DNA of 34,433 bases from an uncultured Coprococcus sp. (lineage in GTDB: Bacteria > Bacillota_A > Clostridia > Lachnospirales > Lachnospiraceae), in NCBI GenBank assembly GCA_900767685.1, contig CAAGAB010000268.1, forward strand, positions 1 through 34,433, in the 5' to 3' direction. The notes beneath the pieces were generated by a model. The model had not been told where the DNA came from and searched no databases. It saw nothing but the letters and a program-made list of their open reading frames with translations. The number at the start of each line of letters is the position of its first letter. Positions within the stretch are counted from its first letter, which is position 1. A program made the translations under genes and the position numbers. This document shows, piece by piece, positions 16,368-24,565 of this stretch.

Positions 16368-16486
16368 ATGTATTATGTACCGGATAACACGGAGAAATGC
16401 GGATAGCAGAGGGTGCGGAAGATGTAGAGAAGATGGACGCGCTACTAAGCCTGGCGATAACAGGTGGAGATTATAACTGGATCTGA
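16368..16486 (+). pseudogene. Split small ORF in the hydrogenase leader, possible frameshifted gene of about 40 residues
   Basis: AAGGAG (16355-16360) lies 7 bases before an ATG at 16368 that encodes MYYVPDNTEKCG and stops at 16404-16406. In another frame a 29-codon segment (16397-16486) continues with AEGAEDVEKMDALLSLAITG and ends GGDYNWI. One added base near 16403 would join them into a coherent, mostly acidic protein of about 40 residues. Options are a real frameshift, a sequencing error, or chance. Function unknown. Confidence 0.35.
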
Positions 16487-16570
16487 TAAGCCGGATTTAG
16501 GATTTTAGAATTTTATATTTTTGATTGAGAGAAAATTAATTTACAGTAACAAAATAATAGAGGTAAACAC

Positions 16571-18025
16571 ATGATTACAAATGACGCTACATTATTAAAG
16601 GTAAAGCACGAGGTGCTCTATGAGGTGGCAAAGCTTGCTTACGATGGTAAACTGGATGACGAGAGGGACAATCTTCCTTATAAGATGGTTCCCGGTCCTC
16701 AGCCATTTTTCAGATGTTGTATATACAGAGAGAGGGAGGTCATCAGACAGAGAATCAGGCTCGCCGAGGGCAAGGCACCTGGTACGGATGACGATGGCAA
16801 CGTTGTTCAGATCATCAACTCCGCCTGTGAGGGTTGTCCAATCTCTCGTTATGTAGTAACTGATAACTGTCAGAAGTGTATGGGAAGAGCGTGCCAGCAG
16901 GCGTGCCGTTTCGGAGCTATCAGCATGGGACGTGACAAATCATATATCGACCCTTCAAAGTGTAAGGAGTGTGGACAGTGTGCAAAGGCATGTCCATACA
17001 ATGCCATTGCAGATCTGATGAGACCTTGTATAAAGAGCTGTCCGGTTGGAGCCATTTCCGTGGCTGAGAATGGAACAGGTATCGCCGTTATAGATAAGGA
17101 CAAATGTATAGACTGCGGTTCATGTATCCATAAGTGCCCATTTGGAGCTATAGGATCAAAGTCTTATATAGTAGATATAATAAATGACATGAGAGCCGGC
17201 AAGAAAGTATTTGCCATGTTTGCACCTGCAACATATGGACAGTTTGGCGCGGATATCACGATGGCTAGCTGGAGAACAGCCATGAAGAAGATTGGCTTCT
17301 ATGATGCGGTCGATGTAGGTCTTGGCGCCGATATGACAGCCATGGCTGAGGCGAAGGAGTGGATGGAGGCCAAGGCAGAGGGCAAGAAAAAGACCACGTC
17401 TTGCTGCCCTGCATTTAAACTCCTGGTGGAGAAGCATTTTCCAGAGCTGGCAGACAGGGTATCTGAGACAGTATCGCCTATGTGCGCAGTGTCAAGATAT
17501 ATTAAGGAGAACTATGAGGATGCCGTTACGGTATTTATCGGACCTTGTATAGGCAAGAAGGCTGAGAGTGCAGCCGGTGAGAAAGAGTCTGCAGATTACG
17601 CGCTGACCTACGGAGAAATCAGGGCCATGCTGAGGGCGAAGGAGGTCAAGCTGGAGCCGGAGGCAGAGGACAATGATCAGTCCACACTGTTTGGCAAGAA
17701 ATTTGCAAATGCGGGCGGAGTCACAGAGGCAGTCATAGAGAGTATGAAGGAGCTCGGCTGCGAGGATGAGGTGAAGGTATGCAAATGCGATGGCATTGAT
17801 GCCTGTAAGAAGGCGCTCACACTTATGAAGTTCAACAGATTCCAGGATGACTTCATGGAAGGCATGGCATGCGAGGGTGGCTGTGTGGGTGGTCCTTCAA
17901 GACACAGGGATCCGAACATGGCGATGCGTGACAGAAAAACAGCCCTTGATAACTCTACGGATATCAACATTACAGAGAATCTGGAGAAGCAGGGCGCAGA
18001 CAAGATCGATATGGTGAGAGATTAA
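16571..18025 (+). CDS. Monomeric [FeFe] hydrogenase, group B-like, ferredoxin-type N-terminus
   Basis: A 484-residue iron-only hydrogenase, interconverting protons and H2 with ferredoxin-type electrons in the cytoplasm. The N-terminal half is Cys-rich, with several [4Fe-4S] motifs between residues 86 and 189 (for example CEGC, CQKC, CKECGQCAKACP, CIDCGSCIHKCP). The H-cluster domain shows TSCCPAF (276-282), GPCIGKKAES (324-333) and MACEGGCVGGPS (432-443), supplying four cluster cysteines (Cys278, Cys326, Cys434, Cys438). These variants (TSCCPA rather than TSCCPGW, GCVGGPS rather than GCxxGGG) match what I recall of group B, not the prototypical group A enzymes. The start has AGAGGT upstream. 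No HydE/F/G maturases lie in this window. A 52-residue membrane protein follows. Confidence 0.9.
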   Translation: MITNDATLLKVKHEVLYEVAKLAYDGKLDDERDNLPYKMVPGPQPFFRCCIYREREVIRQRIRLAEGKAPGTDDDGNVVQIINSACEGCPISRYVVTDNCQKCMGRACQQACRFGAISMGRDKSYIDPSKCKECGQCAKACPYNAIADLMRPCIKSCPVGAISVAENGTGIAVIDKDKCIDCGSCIHKCPFGAIGSKSYIVDIINDMRAGKKVFAMFAPATYGQFGADITMASWRTAMKKIGFYDAVDVGLGADMTAMAEAKEWMEAKAEGKKKTTSCCPAFKLLVEKHFPELADRVSETVSPMCAVSRYIKENYEDAVTVFIGPCIGKKAESAAGEKESADYALTYGEIRAMLRAKEVKLEPEAEDNDQSTLFGKKFANAGGVTEAVIESMKELGCEDEVKVCKCDGIDACKKALTLMKFNRFQDDFMEGMACEGGCVGGPSRHRDPNMAMRDRKTALDNSTDINITENLEKQGADKIDMVRD

Positions 18026-18110
18026 AAAGATTGATCGATCATGAAAGGATAAGCTGTCGTCAGGGGCAGCTTTTGGGACGGCAGATGTTCATTTACAGGA
18101 GGATGGCAAC

Positions 18111-18269
18111 ATGACGACAGGCATGATATTTGTGATATGTGTGCTGATATTTGTGGGTGTGTCGGTTCTCACTGCGATATTTGTATACAAATCACAGATG
18201 CGCAAGAGGAGGATGCAGCAGGACCAGCATCAAGTGCAGGACCACAACTCACAGCAGAATGTCAGGTAA
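18111..18269 (+). CDS. Small single-pass membrane protein (52 residues)
   Basis: A short ORF with a near-perfect AGGAGG ribosome-binding site 7 bases before the ATG. The N-terminal 25 residues form one membrane helix (MIFVICVLIFVGVSVLTAIF), then a basic stretch (KSQMRKRRM), then a Gln/His/Asp-rich cytoplasmic tail. It lies 85 bases after the hydrogenase stop and before a strong terminator, so it is probably in the same transcript. A short hairpin (18051-18056 with 18067-18072) in between, followed by TTTT, could reduce read-through. No known family is recognised; a role in anchoring or modulating the hydrogenase is only a guess. Confidence 0.6.
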   Translation: MTTGMIFVICVLIFVGVSVLTAIFVYKSQMRKRRMQQDQHQVQDHNSQQNVR

Positions 18270-18306
18270 TGAATTAATAGAAGTATGACAAATTTATAAA
18301 ATTTTG

Positions 18307-18367
18307 GGCGTATGCCAGATTGTGCGTGCCGGAACTCCGGATGCACTCTCCGACATACGCCTTTTTT
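18307..18367 (+). terminator. Intrinsic terminator after the hydrogenase unit
   Basis: GGCGTATG (18307-18314) pairs with CATACGCC (18354-18361), followed by six T. A second hairpin (GTGC...CCGG / CCGG...GCAC) is nested inside. Confidence 0.8.
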
Positions 18368-18383
18368 GTGCGCCACGGGCACC

Positions 18384-18409
18384 ATGGGGACGGAGGTACC
18401 TGTCCCCAT
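18384..18409. repeat. REP-like palindrome
   Basis: ATGGGGAC (18384-18391) and GTCCCCAT (18402-18409) flank an AGGTACCT palindrome, giving a 26-base near-perfect hairpin. The GGGGAC...GTCCCC form resembles dispersed palindromes often linked to REP-associated tyrosine transposases. Only one copy is in this window and no transposase gene is here. Confidence 0.5.
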
Positions 18410-18466
18410 TTGCAGGGAAAATGGAGAGGGGGTATGTGAAAATAAATTAAAATATTGATTTTTTGG

Positions 18467-18494
18467 TTGACATGATAAAGAGATATGATAATAT
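18467..18494 (+). promoter_or_regulatory. Promoter of the acyl-CoA synthetase operon
   Basis: TTGACA (18467-18472), a 16-base spacer, and TAATAT (18489-18494). The expected start is near 18501, giving a leader of about 210 bases. Confidence 0.6.
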
Positions 18495-18500
18495 ATGGAT

Positions 18501-18714
18501 GTAGTAATTGAAACTACGTGTAAAGCTAATTGAAAACGTAAATCAAAGTAACGTTTATTTTGATTGCTAGATAAAATTACGAACTTAGAAGACTTTTTAT
18601 ACTAAGTTAATACATAATGTGACAGGAAACGGCATGTATCGCCGATGCTAAAAGGCGGAAAAGTCGTTTTACCATATATATCATTAGAACTTATAGTTTA
18701 TGGAGGAAATAAGA
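18501..18714 (+). other. Structured 5' leader of unknown class
   Basis: The roughly 210 bases before the synthetase start hold no gene but much structure. Hairpins pair 18501-18505/18513-18517, 18541-18547/18559-18565 and 18582-18588/18602-18608. A possible H-type pseudoknot joins 18632-18635 to 18645-18648 and 18640-18643 to 18654-18657, enclosed by AAACG/CGTTT (18627-18631/18665-18669). TAATTGAAA occurs twice, 22 bp apart (18505, 18527). It does not fit a riboswitch consensus I know. No T-rich terminator is evident before the gene. Confidence 0.4.
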
Positions 18715-20391
18715 ATGTCAACAGAAATGAGACCAGAGCAGGGAATAGCAGGAAAGTTTGTGAGATCAGCCCTTGATGAGAATGGAGTTCTCAGCAAGAT
18801 CGAGTTCACCAACAGCGAGAACTTTAATTTCGCATATGATGTAATGGATGCTCTGGCAGATAAGGAGCCTGATCAGACAGCGCTCATCTATGTGTCAAAG
18901 GACAGAACAGTCGAGAAGAAATTCACATTCCAGGATATCAAGGATTATTCCAATAGAGCAGCAAACTACTTCAAGAGCCTGGGTATAAAGAAGGGTGACA
19001 AGGTAATGCTTGTGTTAAAGAGACATTACCAGTACTGGTTTACGATGATGGCACTCCACAAGATCGGTGCCATAGCTATACCGGCGACAAATATATTAAA
19101 GGCAACAGATTATCAGTACAGAATTGAGGCAGCAGGCGTATCAGCGGTTGTGTGCACATCAGATGACGGAATCACAGCGGCGATAGATACATTTGCAGAT
19201 GACAAGCTGACAAAGATAGTTGTAAATAATCCTGTGGAAGGATGGAACTTCTTTGATGAAGGGATTATGGCGTGCAGTCCGGAGTTCCCAAGACCTACAG
19301 GTGATGATGCCGTAGGAGGAAAGGACGATATACTGTTCGTCATGTTCACATCGGGAACGACCGAGCATCCAAAGATGGTTGCACACAATCATCTGTATCC
19401 ACTGGGACATTACATCACAGCAAAATACTGGCACTGCAATAAGCCGGGTGAGGTCCATCTCACAGTTTCAGATACAGGCTGGGGCAAGGCTCTCTGGGGT
19501 AAGCTCTACGGACAGTGGCTGTGTGAGGCATGCGTATTCGTATTTGACTTTGATACATTCAGTGCGGACACTATATTCAAGCTTATAGAGAAGTACAATA
19601 TCTCAACATTCTGCGCACCTCCGACACTGTACAGAATCCTTATCCGTATGGATATGAGCAAATACAATCTCTCATCCTTAAGATATTGTACAACAGCAGG
19701 TGAGGCGCTCAATCCTGAGGTGTTTGATGTATTCAAGGAGAAGACAGGATTTACTATATATGAAGGCTTTGGCCAGACAGAGACGACACTTACCATTGGA
19801 AACCTTGAGAATACAACTCCAAGACCAGGTTCAATGGGAAAGGCAAGCCCAATGTATGATGTAAGGATCATGAAGGCAGACGGAACATTTGCTGCACCTG
19901 GTGAGACAGGCGAGATTGTTATCAACATTGCAGACGGCGCACCGGACGGACTGTTCATGGAGTACTACAGGGATCCACAGAGAACAGCCGAGGTTATGCA
20001 TGACGGCTTCTATCACACTGGTGATACAGCATACCAGGATGAGGATGGATATTTCTGGTTCGTTGGACGTGTGGACGATATCATCAAGGTTGCAGGCTAC
20101 AGAGTAGGACCTTTCGAGATAGAGAATGAGATTATGAGGATCCCTTATGTCCTTGAGTGTGCAGTTACATCAGTTCCTGACAGCACAAGAGGCCAGGCGA
20201 TCAAGGCAACCATCGTTCTCACAGAGGGTACGGTTGGCGATGAGAATCTCAAGAAGGAGCTCAAGAGATACTTCAAGGAGAACATCGCAAGCTACAAGAG
20301 ACCTAGAGTTATCGAGTTTGTTGATGAGATGCCAAAGACCATCAGCGGTAAGGTAAGACGTGTTGAGATCAAGGAGAAGGACTGGAAGTAA
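18715..20391 (+). CDS. AMP-forming acyl-CoA synthetase (medium-chain/MACS-like)
   Basis: A 558-residue adenylate-forming ligase that activates a carboxylic acid with ATP and CoA. Motifs are the phosphate loop FTSGTTEHPK (211-220), YEGFGQTET (349-357), YHTGD (433-437), the hinge region GRVDDIIKVAGYR (451-463), and a C-terminal catalytic lysine Lys546 in KTISGKVRR. Length and motif spacing fit the medium-chain (ACSM/MACS) branch, so short or medium fatty or aromatic acids are likely substrates, but the exact one is unknown. The start at 18715 has GGAGGAAA 8 bases upstream; that site lies inside a weaker in-frame ATG at 18700. A thioesterase gene follows after 94 bases with no terminator between, suggesting an acyl-CoA-handling pair behind a structured leader. 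Confidence 0.88.
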   Translation: MSTEMRPEQGIAGKFVRSALDENGVLSKIEFTNSENFNFAYDVMDALADKEPDQTALIYVSKDRTVEKKFTFQDIKDYSNRAANYFKSLGIKKGDKVMLVLKRHYQYWFTMMALHKIGAIAIPATNILKATDYQYRIEAAGVSAVVCTSDDGITAAIDTFADDKLTKIVVNNPVEGWNFFDEGIMACSPEFPRPTGDDAVGGKDDILFVMFTSGTTEHPKMVAHNHLYPLGHYITAKYWHCNKPGEVHLTVSDTGWGKALWGKLYGQWLCEACVFVFDFDTFSADTIFKLIEKYNISTFCAPPTLYRILIRMDMSKYNLSSLRYCTTAGEALNPEVFDVFKEKTGFTIYEGFGQTETTLTIGNLENTTPRPGSMGKASPMYDVRIMKADGTFAAPGETGEIVINIADGAPDGLFMEYYRDPQRTAEVMHDGFYHTGDTAYQDEDGYFWFVGRVDDIIKVAGYRVGPFEIENEIMRIPYVLECAVTSVPDSTRGQAIKATIVLTEGTVGDENLKKELKRYFKENIASYKRPRVIEFVDEMPKTISGKVRRVEIKEKDWK

Positions 20392-20485
20392 GTCAGGGCA
20401 GGACATCAGGAGATGACTGCAGATGTCGGAGGACGTTGACACATGCAGTCCTTAAGACAAAAATGGAGAAATCAGGTGAAGAAAA

Positions 20486-20938
20486 ATGATAGATATGAGT
20501 AAGATCAAGCCGTATGAGAGATCGGTTTATTATTATGAGACGGACAGGATGCAGATAGTACACCACTCCAATTACATCAGGTGGATCGAGGAGGCAAGGC
20601 TGGACTGGATGACACAGATAGGCTGGGATTACAAGTCTATAGAGGATGACGGATATATAATTCCTGTGCTTGGTGTGACGGCTGAGTATAAGAGCATGTG
20701 CCACTTTGGCGATGACGTGCTGATACATGTCAGCCTTTCGGAGTATACAGGTGTCCGTGTAGGCTTTTCATATGAGATTGTGGATAAGAAGACAGGCGAG
20801 CTCAGGACACTTTGTACAAGCTCACATTGTCTGCTGGATGGCAACAACAAGCTTGTGTTCATCAGAAAGGCATATCCTGAGCATGATAAGCTGTTTAAGG
20901 AGCTGCTTGAGGATTACAAGAAACGTCAGAGCAAATAA
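20486..20938 (+). CDS. Hotdog-fold acyl-CoA thioesterase (4HBT/YbgC-like)
   Basis: A 150-residue thioesterase of the 4-hydroxybenzoyl-CoA thioesterase family, hydrolysing acyl-CoA to free acid and CoA. The N-terminal signature YYETDRMQIVHHSNYIRWIE contains the catalytic-region Asp and the HxxNY helix start, followed by EEARLDWM. Length is normal. AGGTGA precedes the ATG at 20486; an ATG four codons later is possible. It is downstream of the acyl-CoA synthetase, so both probably act on the same acyl group, with the thioesterase releasing trapped CoA. A strong terminator follows. Confidence 0.87.
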   Translation: MIDMSKIKPYERSVYYYETDRMQIVHHSNYIRWIEEARLDWMTQIGWDYKSIEDDGYIIPVLGVTAEYKSMCHFGDDVLIHVSLSEYTGVRVGFSYEIVDKKTGELRTLCTSSHCLLDGNNKLVFIRKAYPEHDKLFKELLEDYKKRQSK

Positions 20939-20994
20939 ACAGAGCTGTTGTCCGGTGTATAAATAATTTAATATTGTATTAATTGATGGTTATT

Positions 20995-21040
20995 AATAGC
21001 TGGTAAAATTGTTTGTGTAACTTTTTTATCAGCTATTTTT
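20995..21040 (+). terminator. Intrinsic terminator after the thioesterase
   Basis: A 14-bp stem (20995-21008 with 21024-21037, one G-U pair) followed by a T-rich tract. Confidence 0.8.
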
Positions 21041-21159
21041 ATCTATTTAGACATGTAATTAGTTAAAACATCCTTTTTATATTATGGCGTAAATGCTATA
21101 ATGGAAACGGTTGCGTGGGAATATATGGCAGGCTGGCTGCTGCTGCAAGGAGGGATCTT

Positions 21160-24100
21160 TTGAAAGAAGTATCACTTGATAAACAATACTACAAAGAACA
21201 TATACAGAACATATTATATGATAATTATGTGAAACTGGCGCTGGTCAACATTGATACTGGGGAGTATGTGAGTGTTATCAGCGTGGATAAGAATGCGGAT
21301 GATTATAAAAGCATCTCTGACGTATCTTCCTATTTTAAGGAAAACAGGGGGCTGGACTGCTGTCATCCTGATGAAGTCAGAGAATTTGCATATATGTGTG
21401 ATATTAAGCATGTCAAAGCACTCATAGAAGCCGGAGCCAGATCTATTGTGCGCAATTTCAGGTTCAGATTGAGACTTGGCGAAGATTACGAGTGGGTTTC
21501 CATGGATATAGAAGCTGAGAAAGAGCCGAGAGAGGACGGACAATGGGTTGTGTTCGGCATGAGACCAGTCAGCCTTGACACCCTGGTGCTGGAGGATAGT
21601 CTCAGGACACTGACAAGGGTATACAGACGTATATTCAGGATTGATGTGACTCACAATATTTGCGAGACATTGAGGGGCGGATATATAAGAAGCAGAGATG
21701 AGATTAAGCATGACTGCCTTGGAGAGTACATGAAAGACATGACTATGGGCGGTGAGATATTCCCTGACGATGTGGACAGGGTAAGGAAATGCCTGGCACC
21801 TGAGTTCCTCATAAAATATTTTGCAAATGGACATGACAGATTTACCATTAGATATAAGCGCAAGATGGATATGGTGTACAGATGGGTGATGACAGAGGTC
21901 ATACCTACTGCTGACTATAGAGATGACAATAAGGTATTCTATCTTTATACGAGGGATATACATGAGGAGTATTCTGAGAGCATAGAGAAACAGGAGCTGT
22001 TGGAATTTTACAGTTATAAGGATGCACTTACTCATCTTGGCAATAGAAATGCATTTAACATTCTCTGTGATGCGTACGCGGACCGAAAGGATAAGCGGTC
22101 GGTAGGATTCGTATTTAACGATGTGAACAAACTGAAGTATGTGAATGATCATTATGGACATAAAGAAGGAGATCTCTATCTTCAGAGGGTATCGCAGATG
22201 CTGGCGCAGCATTTTGGCGAAAATGCATGTTATAGGATAAGCGGTGATGAATTTGTTGTCATCATTATGGATATTACCGAGCAGTCGTTTAACTCAATGA
22301 TTGCCAGATACAAAGAGGTAATTGACGAGCAGGAGGAGGCTCCGGTTGCGTTCGGCGCAGTCTGGAAGGCTGAGGCAGATTCCATAGACAAGATAATGAA
22401 CGAAGCCGAAAGACTGATGTATGAGGATAAGAAGAGATTCTATTCGAAGCATCCTGAGGTCAAGAGGCGCGAGAGCGTGGAGAATGAGGCGAATATAGCT
22501 GTAGGAATTACAGAGGATGGAGTTCCGCATTACAGGAATCTCGGAAAGACAGACAGGATATTTGATGCCCTTGCAGCTACAACACTGCGAAATTATATAT
22601 TTATGAATGATCTCGATACGAATGTTACAAAATGGTCTGCAAGTGCGGTGGATTACTTTGGACTTCCGGGGCAATACATATATGATACCCAGAAAGTGTG
22701 GGAGAAACTTATACATCCGGATGACAGAGCAATATTTGAGCAGGACATCACAGAGGTATTTGCGGGGCGCAAAAAGTATCATGATGTAGAATATAGAATG
22801 AAAAACAAAAAGGGTGAATATGTGGTCTGTACCTGCAGAGGCTTCATCACCAAGAAGGAAAATGGCGATCCGGAGTTCTTTGTAGGAACTGTCATAAACC
22901 ACGGTGTCATAGACGGGGTTGATCCGGTGACGAACCTGCACAATCAGCATGAGTATACCAAGTATATATCTATACATTTGAGAAACAAGCAGACGATGAG
23001 CATTCTGGCAATAGGAATATCTATGTTCAACAGCATCAATATGATGTACGGATATGCATATGGCAATTCTGTTCTTAAGGATTTTGCAACAAAACTCAAA
23101 AATGTTGTCGGTGGAAAGGGACTTGTGTTCAGACTTGACGGAGCAAAATTTGCGATCTGCTCAAACATGTATACCAAACAGGAACTCAAAGAGGTATACA
23201 GACATGTACAGAATCTTGCACTCGACAATGTAGGTCTGAATGGCACGGCGATCCCACTTAAACTGTACGGTGGTGGTCTGATATATGACCATGTAGGAGC
23301 CGATGAGGATGTGATAAAGAGCAGTGTGGAATATGCCCTGGAGAGATCCAAGGAGGATCATCATGGTGAACTTGTATTCTTCAATGAGGAGATCAAGGAC
23401 AATGATAGAATGAGGCTGCAGCTGTACAGCACAATACACAAATGTGTGGCAAACAACATGGAAGGCTTTTTCATGTGCTATCAGCCTATAGCAAATTCCG
23501 TGACAGGACACATAGTAGGTATGGAGGCTCTTCTCAGATGGAAACACAAGGAATTTGGTGTGGTCCCACCGGGAATATTTATACCGTGGCTTGAGATGGA
23601 GCCGTGTTTCTTTGAACTTGGCAACTGGATAATAGAACAGGCACTCACGGATGGTATGGAGATCCGCAAGGTCAGACCTGATTTTGTGGTGAATGTCAAT
23701 ATATCAGCGACTCAACTTGAGAATCATGGATTCAGGCAGGCTGTTGTGGATATATTAAAGAAGACGAAGTTCCCTCCTGAGTATTTGTGCATAGAGCTCA
23801 CAGAGAGATGCAAGAATATGGATATAGCATTTCTGAAAAATGAGCTGGAATATTTCAGGAAACTTGGAATAAAGATCGCTATCGATGATTTTGGAACGGG
23901 AAATGCTACCCTAAATCTGCTCACGGAATTACCGATAGATGAGCTTAAGGTCGATATGTCATTTGTCAGGGGAATACAGGAGAGCAAGCCTAATCAGGTT
24001 CTTGTACAGGCGGTTGTGTCATGTGCTCATGAACTCGGATACAAGAGCTGCATTGAGGGTGTCGAGGACAAGGCACTGTTCGACTACCTTCATAGGTATG

Positions 24101-24171
24101 GTTCCACTTACTATCAGGGATATCATTTCTCCAGACCGGTTTGTCTGGAGGATTTTAAGAAATTGTTGTGA
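21160..24171 (+). CDS. PAS-GGDEF-PAS-GGDEF(degenerate)-EAL cyclic-di-GMP protein
   Basis: A protein of about 1003 residues joining synthesis and breakdown of cyclic di-GMP. Two PAS-like regions (about 20-125 and 155-270) precede a first GGDEF domain with DALTHLGNRN and the variant SGDEF (361-365), which can still be active. A third PAS region follows (IFDALAATTLRNYIF onward), then a second GGDEF-like domain whose motif reads DGAKF, surely not a cyclase. The C-terminal EAL domain looks intact: MEALLRW, NVNIS, ELTE, IDDFGTG, ELKVDMSFV, EGVED and YYQGYHFSRP. I chose a TTG start at 21160 because AAGGAGG lies 7 bases upstream. The longer frame would begin with GTG at 21115, only about 6 bases past the start implied by TATAAT at 21097-21102 and without a ribosome site. 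No membrane segments. Confidence 0.85.
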   Translation: MKEVSLDKQYYKEHIQNILYDNYVKLALVNIDTGEYVSVISVDKNADDYKSISDVSSYFKENRGLDCCHPDEVREFAYMCDIKHVKALIEAGARSIVRNFRFRLRLGEDYEWVSMDIEAEKEPREDGQWVVFGMRPVSLDTLVLEDSLRTLTRVYRRIFRIDVTHNICETLRGGYIRSRDEIKHDCLGEYMKDMTMGGEIFPDDVDRVRKCLAPEFLIKYFANGHDRFTIRYKRKMDMVYRWVMTEVIPTADYRDDNKVFYLYTRDIHEEYSESIEKQELLEFYSYKDALTHLGNRNAFNILCDAYADRKDKRSVGFVFNDVNKLKYVNDHYGHKEGDLYLQRVSQMLAQHFGENACYRISGDEFVVIIMDITEQSFNSMIARYKEVIDEQEEAPVAFGAVWKAEADSIDKIMNEAERLMYEDKKRFYSKHPEVKRRESVENEANIAVGITEDGVPHYRNLGKTDRIFDALAATTLRNYIFMNDLDTNVTKWSASAVDYFGLPGQYIYDTQKVWEKLIHPDDRAIFEQDITEVFAGRKKYHDVEYRMKNKKGEYVVCTCRGFITKKENGDPEFFVGTVINHGVIDGVDPVTNLHNQHEYTKYISIHLRNKQTMSILAIGISMFNSINMMYGYAYGNSVLKDFATKLKNVVGGKGLVFRLDGAKFAICSNMYTKQELKEVYRHVQNLALDNVGLNGTAIPLKLYGGGLIYDHVGADEDVIKSSVEYALERSKEDHHGELVFFNEEIKDNDRMRLQLYSTIHKCVANNMEGFFMCYQPIANSVTGHIVGMEALLRWKHKEFGVVPPGIFIPWLEMEPCFFELGNWIIEQALTDGMEIRKVRPDFVVNVNISATQLENHGFRQAVVDILKKTKFPPEYLCIELTERCKNMDIAFLKNELEYFRKLGIKIAIDDFGTGNATLNLLTELPIDELKVDMSFVRGIQESKPNQVLVQAVVSCAHELGYKSCIEGVEDKALFDYLHRYGSTYYQGYHFSRPVCLEDFKKLL

Positions 24172-24188
24172 TAAATTGTCTGACGGAC

Positions 24189-24233
24189 AAAGGCTGGTTC
24201 ATTATTGCAAAGAGAACTAGCCTTTTGTTTTGC
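24189..24233 (+). terminator. Intrinsic terminator after the c-di-GMP gene
   Basis: A 12-bp stem (24189-24200 with 24214-24225, one G-U) followed by TTGTTTTG. Confidence 0.8.
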
Positions 24234-24274
24234 TTATTTATGAGAAATAAATTGTTTTATACATTTACATAAGG

Positions 24275-24303
24275 TTGACACTGGGCGCTGGCGTTGTTAA
24301 TAT
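24275..24303 (+). promoter_or_regulatory. Consensus promoter of the cobalamin operon
   Basis: TTGACA (24275-24280), a 17-base spacer, TAATAT (24298-24303). Its start site near 24310 falls just before the riboswitch. Confidence 0.75.
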
Positions 24304-24330
24304 TGCTTTGGTGTGACCTTAGATCACATC

Positions 24331-24492
24331 AGATATATAGTCCCGGAGATGTTCCGGCGAATGAATTATGGCACAACTAAAAAACTGTGACCATATTCAG
24401 TAAGAAGGGAAGTGCGGTGAGAATCCGTCGCAACAGCCATTACTGTATGCAGGGGAGTGTCCCTGTCGAGTCAGATCGCTTGCTATATATCT
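24331..24492 (+). ncRNA. Cobalamin riboswitch
   Basis: The aptamer core is recognisable: AAGGGAAGTGCGGTGAGAAT continuing to CC (24405-24426), then the AACAGCC...ACTGT segment (24432-24446), a CAGGG/CCCTG hairpin (24450-24454 with 24461-24465), and a B12-box-like GAGTCAGATCGC (24468-24479). A 10-bp closing stem P1 pairs 24331-24340 with 24483-24492. Spacing is compact, so it may be a shorter variant. Cobalamin binding normally turns off the downstream genes. An extra hairpin (GTGTGA/TCACAT, about 24311-24328) lies upstream of the aptamer. Confidence 0.85.
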
Positions 24493-24532
24493 AATTCTTC
24501 GAGAGAAGGGTATTTTGAAACTTGTCAATATG

Positions 24533-24555
24533 CCTTTCTGGGAAAAATTGAAAGG
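24533..24555 (+). promoter_or_regulatory. Ribosome-binding-site hairpin, probable riboswitch output
   Basis: CCTTTC (24533-24538) is perfectly complementary to GAAAGG (24550-24555), which is part of the Shine-Dalgarno GAAAGGAG of the first gene. This fits control of translation initiation. No T-run terminator is apparent between aptamer and start. Confidence 0.5.
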
Positions 24556-24565
24556 AGATACGTTT

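Noticed and set aside
18627..18669. Cyclic-di-GMP-II or preQ1 riboswitch
   Set aside because: The pseudoknot shape is suggestive, but the conserved bases of those classes are not present as I recall them.
21214..22212. 332-codon minus-strand ORF inside the c-di-GMP gene
   Set aside because: Fully antisense to conserved PAS/GGDEF coding sequence; the His/Ile/Tyr-rich translation is typical of shadow frames.
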